NCBI GenBank assembly: GCA_934183155.1
Contig: CAKPSB010000002.1
Span: 1 to 64,000, forward strand
Length of the DNA: 64,000 nt
Direction: 5' to 3'
DNA from: an uncultured Bacilli bacterium
Lineage (GTDB): Bacteria > Bacillota_I > Bacilli_A > RF39 > UBA660
Each line of letters starts with the position of its first letter. The first letter of the stretch is position 1. Below, piece after piece: positions 61,474 to 64,000 of this stretch. A program made the position numbers and the translations under genes. The notes beneath the pieces were generated by a model. It was not told the DNA's origin. It did not search any database and saw nothing but the letters and a program-made list of their open reading frames with translations.

Positions 61474-63003
61474 ATGTTAGAAAATCTAGAAAACGAAATA
61501 AAACTAAGCACAGAAATACTCGATAGTATGCCAATTAATAATCCTAAAAACGTTGAAAAGTTCAATAACGAATTAGCTAAAGAAATAAAAAAATATGAAA
61601 ACAAATTAGAAGAAATTTATCTAGAGCTAACAAACAGATGTAAAAAATACAAAAACATTAAATTTAATGATTACAGTGAAAAAAAGCAAAGCATTGAAAT
61701 GTTTTCTAAAGCTTTGCTTTATACCACTAATTTAAATACAGCTTATGAAAAATTAGGAATAGATAAAATTGTTTATAATCTAACAAATTATCAAAAAGAA
61801 AACGATGATTTAGATTACTTAAATAAAAACATTTTAAAAGCAATCCATATTTTTAATCTTGTCGGAATTAATCTCAATGTAGATGATTTTAAATATACTA
61901 ATCCAGTATATACATATATGTCTGAATTTTTCAAATATAAAAATGACTTAACAAGTAACAATTTAAAAGAAACATTTAATAATATTTACTGGCAGTGTCC
62001 CAAACTAACACTACATATAGAACTTTGTATTAGATATCTATATTTAAAAAATATAAAAAAATTTGAAAACTATATAAAAAATATTAACAACGAACTTTTA
62101 GATAAATTTAAAAACAAAGAAAAAAGTTTAATAGATGATTATGCTCATGAAAGAAAAGAATATGATAATTTACTAGAAAATGACAAAGATAATATATTAT
62201 ATAATTTTTATCATGGAATATATGATGCATCAGATTATGAAGAAAGTAAAATTGCTAATATTATTGATAAATATTTTGAAGATAAAACTAATATAGAACA
62301 AAATGTAATAAAAATTTTAAATTCATTAAATGAACTAAAAGGGTATATAAAATATGAAAGCTTAATAGACCAAGTTAAAAATTTATATAATGAAAGTTTA
62401 GAAAAAGATTTTCTGACCAAAAAACTAAAAGAAATATCAAAATTAGAAAATAAATTGTTCAGCTTAAATAAAAAAATAACAAGACGGCATACTGTAACAA
62501 AGGTTGATAAAAACGAACTAGTAGTAGCGGATATTATTAATAATATAAAAGAAAAATATGATGAGATTGATAATACAATAATGAAAATTAAAATCAAACA
62601 GTATCTAAAAGAAAATTCAACTGTATTCTTAGTATTACTACTTTTTTCATATAACTACGTTCTTTCAGCAAATTATTTTAAAGAAAAAGATGACCAAATG
62701 CAAACAATTGATAGCGAAATAAACGCACTATTACATTTTACTTTAAACCCAAACAATACAGTCATAACTAATTCAACCTTTTTAGATGATAGTAATAAAG
62801 CAGAAATTGTTTCCGAAAACTATAGATTATTAGGCGTAAATATAGATCAAAGTTTATTAGAAAGTGACTTAGATAATATTATTTCTGATATGCAAAAACT
62901 AAAAATATTTTATAAATTAAAAGAATATGGCATTTCAACTAAAGAACTTGAAAATGTAAAGCAAATAAAGGCAATTATTCAAAAGAACGAAAAAGAATTT
63001 TAA
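61474..63003 (+). CDS. Hypothetical coiled-coil protein with one late membrane segment
   Basis: A 509-residue, highly charged helical protein. Long heptad-like stretches occur at about 1-60 (LENEIKLSTEILD, KEIKKYENKLEEIYLEL) and 300-350 (KKLKEISKLENKLFSLNKKI). One hydrophobic segment at about 383-397 (STVFLVLLLFSYNYVL) could cross the membrane, leaving about 110 residues outside. No enzyme motif is visible. Its position between the giant surface protein and a degenerate SipW suggests a structural or assembly role in the fibre module; the function is unknown. Confidence 0.6.
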   Translation: MLENLENEIKLSTEILDSMPINNPKNVEKFNNELAKEIKKYENKLEEIYLELTNRCKKYKNIKFNDYSEKKQSIEMFSKALLYTTNLNTAYEKLGIDKIVYNLTNYQKENDDLDYLNKNILKAIHIFNLVGINLNVDDFKYTNPVYTYMSEFFKYKNDLTSNNLKETFNNIYWQCPKLTLHIELCIRYLYLKNIKKFENYIKNINNELLDKFKNKEKSLIDDYAHERKEYDNLLENDKDNILYNFYHGIYDASDYEESKIANIIDKYFEDKTNIEQNVIKILNSLNELKGYIKYESLIDQVKNLYNESLEKDFLTKKLKEISKLENKLFSLNKKITRRHTVTKVDKNELVVADIINNIKEKYDEIDNTIMKIKIKQYLKENSTVFLVLLLFSYNYVLSANYFKEKDDQMQTIDSEINALLHFTLNPNNTVITNSTFLDDSNKAEIVSENYRLLGVNIDQSLLESDLDNIISDMQKLKIFYKLKEYGISTKELENVKQIKAIIQKNEKEF

Positions 63004-63047
63004 AAAGCTAAATTTTATGATAGAATTATTATAAGGGAGTGTGAATG

Positions 63048-63569
63048 ATGAAAACAGCTTTAAAAATAACAGGTGGAATTATTGGTACTATATATTTAAT
63101 TGTAGCTATTATATTAACTATATTATTATTTTCTTACAATCAATATAAAGTATCAGTTATAAATGGCAACAGCCTTGTAATTATCGATGAAAAAAGTGAT
63201 AAATATAACGCAGGAGATTTAATAGTATTTGAAAAAGTAAAAAATAGTGATGTTTCAATTGGCGACGAAGTATATTTTTATGAAGTTACAAATGGCATTC
63301 CTACAATAAAATATGGAAAAGTAACTAGAAACGAAGAAATAAGTAAAACCGAAAGTACATTTACAATAAATAATAATCATGATATTTCTTCAGAAAGCTT
63401 AATAGGAAAAACAGATAAATCAAAAAGATATGTCGGCATAGGAAAAATTCTATTAACACTAGAGTCTAAATATGTATTCTTATTATTAGTTATCTTACCA
63501 ACATTAGTATTGTTCCTATACGAACTTTATAGACTTATTGTAGAAATAAAAACTCCAGCTGAAGAATGA
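63048..63569 (+). CDS. Second degenerate SipW-type peptidase homologue
   Basis: A 173-residue protein (ATG 63048 after AAGGGAG; ATG 63045 also possible). It has the SipW layout of helix, domain, helix (GIIGTIYLIVAIILTILLF; YVFLLLVILPTLVLFLYEL). The catalytic stretch reads INGNSLVIIDEKSDKYNAGDLIVF. A serine lies near the right place, but SGSMEP is not kept, and the histidine region reads IKYGKVTR with no histidine. It resembles the 45125 protein in length and order of segments. Most likely non-catalytic. It ends with TGA, overlapping the next gene by four bases. Confidence 0.7.
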   Translation: MKTALKITGGIIGTIYLIVAIILTILLFSYNQYKVSVINGNSLVIIDEKSDKYNAGDLIVFEKVKNSDVSIGDEVYFYEVTNGIPTIKYGKVTRNEEISKTESTFTINNNHDISSESLIGKTDKSKRYVGIGKILLTLESKYVFLLLVILPTLVLFLYELYRLIVEIKTPAEE

Positions 63570-64000
63570 AAAAAATATTAATAGTTTTAGGTATATTATT
63601 TTTTACATTAACAACATTTCAAATAATTCAAAGCTACGGACTATTTGAAACAAAAGTTTATACAGAAAGTGACCTAAAAATTGCCTCATGGCATATTAGT
63701 GTAAACGATAGTGATATTACTGGTGAAAACAAAACATTTAGAGTAAATAATATAACTTATAAAGATCAGTCAGGCAAAGAAACTCAAAAATTTGCCCCTG
63801 GGGTTACAGGTACATTTATCTTAGTTATTGACCCTAAAGATACAGAAGTCTCATTCAAATATGAATTAGACACCAAACTCATCAGTGATTATAGTCAAAT
63901 AAGTATCACAAATGTCGAAGGAATCAACAATACTAATTTGACATTAGAAAACGGTGTTTATTCAAATGTAATGACTGTTAAAGACATAAAAAATAATAAA
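63566..64000 (+). CDS. TasA-like secreted protein (partial, cut by the right edge)
   Basis: The first 145 residues are visible and the frame is open at the window end. The signal peptide is MKKILIVLGILFFTLTTFQIIQ, then SYGLFETKVYTESDLKIASWHISVNDSDIT. The order W-x-I-x-V-N-D, then FAPGVTGTFILVIDPKDTEVSFKYEL, matches the antisense protein at 51312 closely, so these are paralogues. It overlaps the degenerate SipW gene by four bases (ATGA). The locus therefore continues beyond the window. Confidence 0.72.
   Translation, partial: MKKILIVLGILFFTLTTFQIIQSYGLFETKVYTESDLKIASWHISVNDSDITGENKTFRVNNITYKDQSGKETQKFAPGVTGTFILVIDPKDTEVSFKYELDTKLISDYSQISITNVEGINNTNLTLENGVYSNVMTVKDIKNNK

Noticed and set aside
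1..64000. Alternative genetic code (TGA as Trp) suggested by the high AT content
   Set aside because: rsgA and the gene ending at 63569 stop at TGA in the right place, and tryptophans in conserved motifs use TGG.

Overview
The window is very AT-rich chromosomal DNA from a low-GC Gram-positive bacterium of the Bacilli/Erysipelotrichia/RF39 kind, probably an anaerobic gut lineage. The evidence is a PrkC/PrpC/RsgA/Rpe operon in Firmicutes order, a CIRCE heat-shock operator, FtsA with FtsZ, MreC with MreD, PASTA-domain and LytR-CpsA-Psr cell-wall proteins, and SipW-type signal peptidases. Pyruvate:ferredoxin oxidoreductase and pyruvate phosphate dikinase point to anaerobic fermentation. TGA is used as a stop (rsgA and the gene ending at 63569), so this is the standard bacterial code and not the Mycoplasma code. 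The taxonomic placement is inference from gene content.

Layout. 1-2280: the edge of an integrated element, with a large serine recombinase running off the left end behind a leader-peptide attenuator, a small unknown gene and tRNA-Gly. 2465-29001: mostly housekeeping genes on the + strand: LCP wall-polymer transferase, GltX, Hsp20, SecG, RlmN, PrpC, PrkC, RsgA, a ribulose-phosphate epimerase fused to a type IV prepilin-like domain, PFOR, CysS, TruB, FtsA, FtsZ, a SPOR-like protein, RadC, MreC, MreD, XerC/D and PpdK. One antisense two-gene operon of unknown function (16201-18023) interrupts it. 29030-32250: an accessory patch with a broken IS3-family element, a frameshifted XRE regulator and a composite nuclease-like protein. 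32416-39762: Smr, an NrtR-like regulator, a pilin-like protein, RplS, LepB, a possible GH25-like protein, CysE, an arylsulfotransferase and a lipid kinase. 39814-40260: a structured RNA with 6S-like geometry, then tRNA-Thr.

40458-43842 and 45125-64000 are two surface-fibre modules. Each pairs secreted TasA/camelysin-like proteins with an apparently active SipW-type signal peptidase. The second module is the most unusual part of the window. Its genes run closely packed on the + strand: a SipW-like protein lacking catalytic residues, a secreted protein, an unknown cytoplasmic protein, a membrane-anchored McrB-type AAA+ ATPase, a DUF2357-like partner with no visible nuclease domain, an active SipW and a TasA-like subunit. 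An antisense TasA-like gene follows, then a small membrane protein, two more fibre-like proteins, a 2362-residue protein with about 29 glycine-rich YGGGN-type repeats, a coiled-coil protein, a second catalytically degenerate SipW and another TasA-like gene cut by the window end. My working hypothesis is that an McrB/DUF2357 motor has been recruited to assemble or export a surface fibre; this is inference from gene order and motifs.
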